From positions 13,641-20,997 of the forward strand of contig PLSH01000177.1 in assembly GCA_003165095.1 (NCBI GenBank): a DNA stretch of 7,357 nucleotides, written 5' to 3'. This document shows positions 6,396 through 7,357 of the stretch, piece by piece (position 1 is the stretch's first letter; the number at the start of each line of letters is the position of its first letter). Made by a program: the position numbers and the translations under genes. Source of the stretch: Acidobacteriaceae bacterium. Lineage in GTDB: Bacteria > Acidobacteriota > Terriglobia > Terriglobales > Acidobacteriaceae. The notes under the pieces are model-generated. The model was not told where the DNA came from and did no database searches. It was given only the letters and a program-made list of their open reading frames with translations.

Positions 6396-7273
6396 GCTGC
6401 CCATTCCGTTTGTCGGTGATCAACGATGAGATCTCGCAGGACTTCGATCACACATGTTCGGTGGCCGCAAACGATTTTGGCCTGCAATGGATCGAGCTGC
6501 GCGGGATGTGGGGGAAGAACATCACCGAGCTCAACGCGGAGGAGGTAGATCGCGCGCGGAAAATTCTGGAGAAATACAAACTGCGGGTGACGGACATCGC
6601 CAGCCCGTTGTTCAAGGTGAATTGGCCGGGGGCGCCACAATCGAGGCAGGGCCCGCAGCGCGACCAGTTTCACGCCGACTTCGATTTCAAGCAGCAGGAC
6701 AAGGTGCTGGAGCGGTGTATTGAACTGGCAAAGGCGTTTCAGACGGACCGCATTCGCTGCTTTGATTTCTGGCGGCTCGACGACCCGAAGCCATACCGAG
6801 CAACGATCAACGATAAGCTGCGCGCAGCGGCGCGGGTGTGCGCGGGAGAGAAGCTGATTTTGCTGCTGGAGAATGAGATGGCCTGCAACACCGGCAGCGG
6901 CAAGGAGGCGGCGCAGGTTCTCGACGAAATTCGCGAGCCCAACTTCATGCTCAACTGGGATCCGGGCAACTCCGCGACTTTTGCCGGGGACACGCCCTAT
7001 CCGGACGACTACAACCTGCTGCCAAAGCACCGCATCGGCCACTGTCATTCAAAAGACACGATCCGCAAGCCGGACGGCAAGGCTGAGTGGGCGCCGGTGG
7101 GAGGCGGAAGCATTGACTGGGTGGGACAGTTTCGCGCCTTTGAACGCGACGGCTACCACTACGCGGTGAGCCTTGAAACGCATTGGCGCGGCGCGGGGAC
7201 GCCGGAAGCTTCAAGCCGGGTGAGCATGAAAGGCCTGAAGGAGTGCCTGGCCAAGGCCGGAGCCAACTGCTGA
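6392..7273 (+). CDS. Cytosolic sugar phosphate isomerase/epimerase-like TIM-barrel protein
   Basis: A 293-residue protein without signal peptide or membrane segment. It starts at ATG 6392 in an ATGA overlap with the preceding stop codon; GGAGG in the end of the upstream gene serves as ribosome binding site, so the two are translationally coupled. Barrel markers are INDEISQDF (10-18), WIELRGMW (33-40), TDIASPLFK (67-75), IRCFDFWR (121-128), LLLENE (157-162), FMLNWDPGN (185-193), GHCHSKD (216-222) and SLETHW (260-265). By analogy with the superfamily, E160, D190, H217/H219 and E262 are the probable metal-binding or catalytic residues. It belongs to the same superfamily as its neighbour, but the motifs differ strongly (DVAHYL against NWDPGN, FHNHM against LLLENE), so this is not a recent tandem duplication. 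It probably acts on a related sugar or polyol in the cytoplasm. Substrate unknown; an IolE/IolH-like role is one possibility. Confidence 0.88.
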   Translation: MSCPFRLSVINDEISQDFDHTCSVAANDFGLQWIELRGMWGKNITELNAEEVDRARKILEKYKLRVTDIASPLFKVNWPGAPQSRQGPQRDQFHADFDFKQQDKVLERCIELAKAFQTDRIRCFDFWRLDDPKPYRATINDKLRAAARVCAGEKLILLLENEMACNTGSGKEAAQVLDEIREPNFMLNWDPGNSATFAGDTPYPDDYNLLPKHRIGHCHSKDTIRKPDGKAEWAPVGGGSIDWVGQFRAFERDGYHYAVSLETHWRGAGTPEASSRVSMKGLKECLAKAGANC

Positions 7274-7357
7274 GGAGGGCTATCGGCGGGGAACGGCAAC
7301 ATGCGACGAAATAGCTAAGCGAAGTCTGTGCTCTCCCACCCTTGTATGTTTCGGGGT
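7274..7357. other. Trailing intergenic sequence, no gene seen
   Basis: The 84 nt after the last stop contain only a 5-codon ATG frame that ends at once, and no convincing stem-loop or ribosome binding site. Nothing can be said about the next gene. Confidence 0.6.

Noticed and set aside
7303..7320. Tiny ATG frame after the last gene
   Set aside because: Five codons then TAA, with no ribosome binding site; not a gene.

Overview
This is a GC-rich chromosomal window (roughly 60% GC by eye) from a Gram-negative-like bacterium. It holds six protein genes with typical bacterial spacing and Shine-Dalgarno sites. The mix of a soluble HisKA_2-type two-component pair, a secreted metallo-beta-lactamase-fold protein and a Tat-exported/cytosolic pair of sugar-isomerase-like TIM barrels is what I would expect from an Acidobacteriota genome. 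That assignment is an inference from style and recalled family resemblance, not proof. No rRNA, tRNA, CRISPR, insertion sequence or phage gene is visible.

Layout: (1) 1-1294, minus strand: the first ~431 codons of the ribosome-associated GTPase BipA/TypA, from a GTG start; the C-terminus lies beyond the window. (2) 1295-1471: divergent intergenic region with a compact GC hairpin in the bipA leader. (3) 1472-2569, plus: an exported metallo-beta-lactamase-fold hydrolase of the ComEC/Rec2-like type. (4) 2594-5159, minus: a two-gene signalling operon, response regulator (REC-PAS-partial PAS) first, then a soluble PAS-PAS-HisKA_2-HATPase histidine kinase 34 nt downstream; it converges on gene 3 with only 24 nt between the stop codons. 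(5) 5160-5435: divergent intergenic region with a perfect TATAAT box flanked by an inverted repeat. (6) 5436-7273, plus: two translationally coupled TIM-barrel proteins of the sugar phosphate isomerase/epimerase (AP-endonuclease 2 / IolE-like) superfamily, the first with a twin-arginine signal, the second cytosolic. (7) 7274-7357: no recognisable gene.

How they fit together: the kinase and regulator almost certainly form one signalling unit. The regulator has no DNA-binding or enzymatic output, and its last PAS domain stops short, so it looks like one half of a split hybrid sensor. The two TIM barrels probably act on related sugars or polyols on either side of the inner membrane; their substrates cannot be read from the sequence. 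The most interesting points are the apparent chimeric H-box region of the kinase, the truncated output-less regulator, and the exported/cytosolic isomerase pair. I saw nothing I could defend as a wholly new system.
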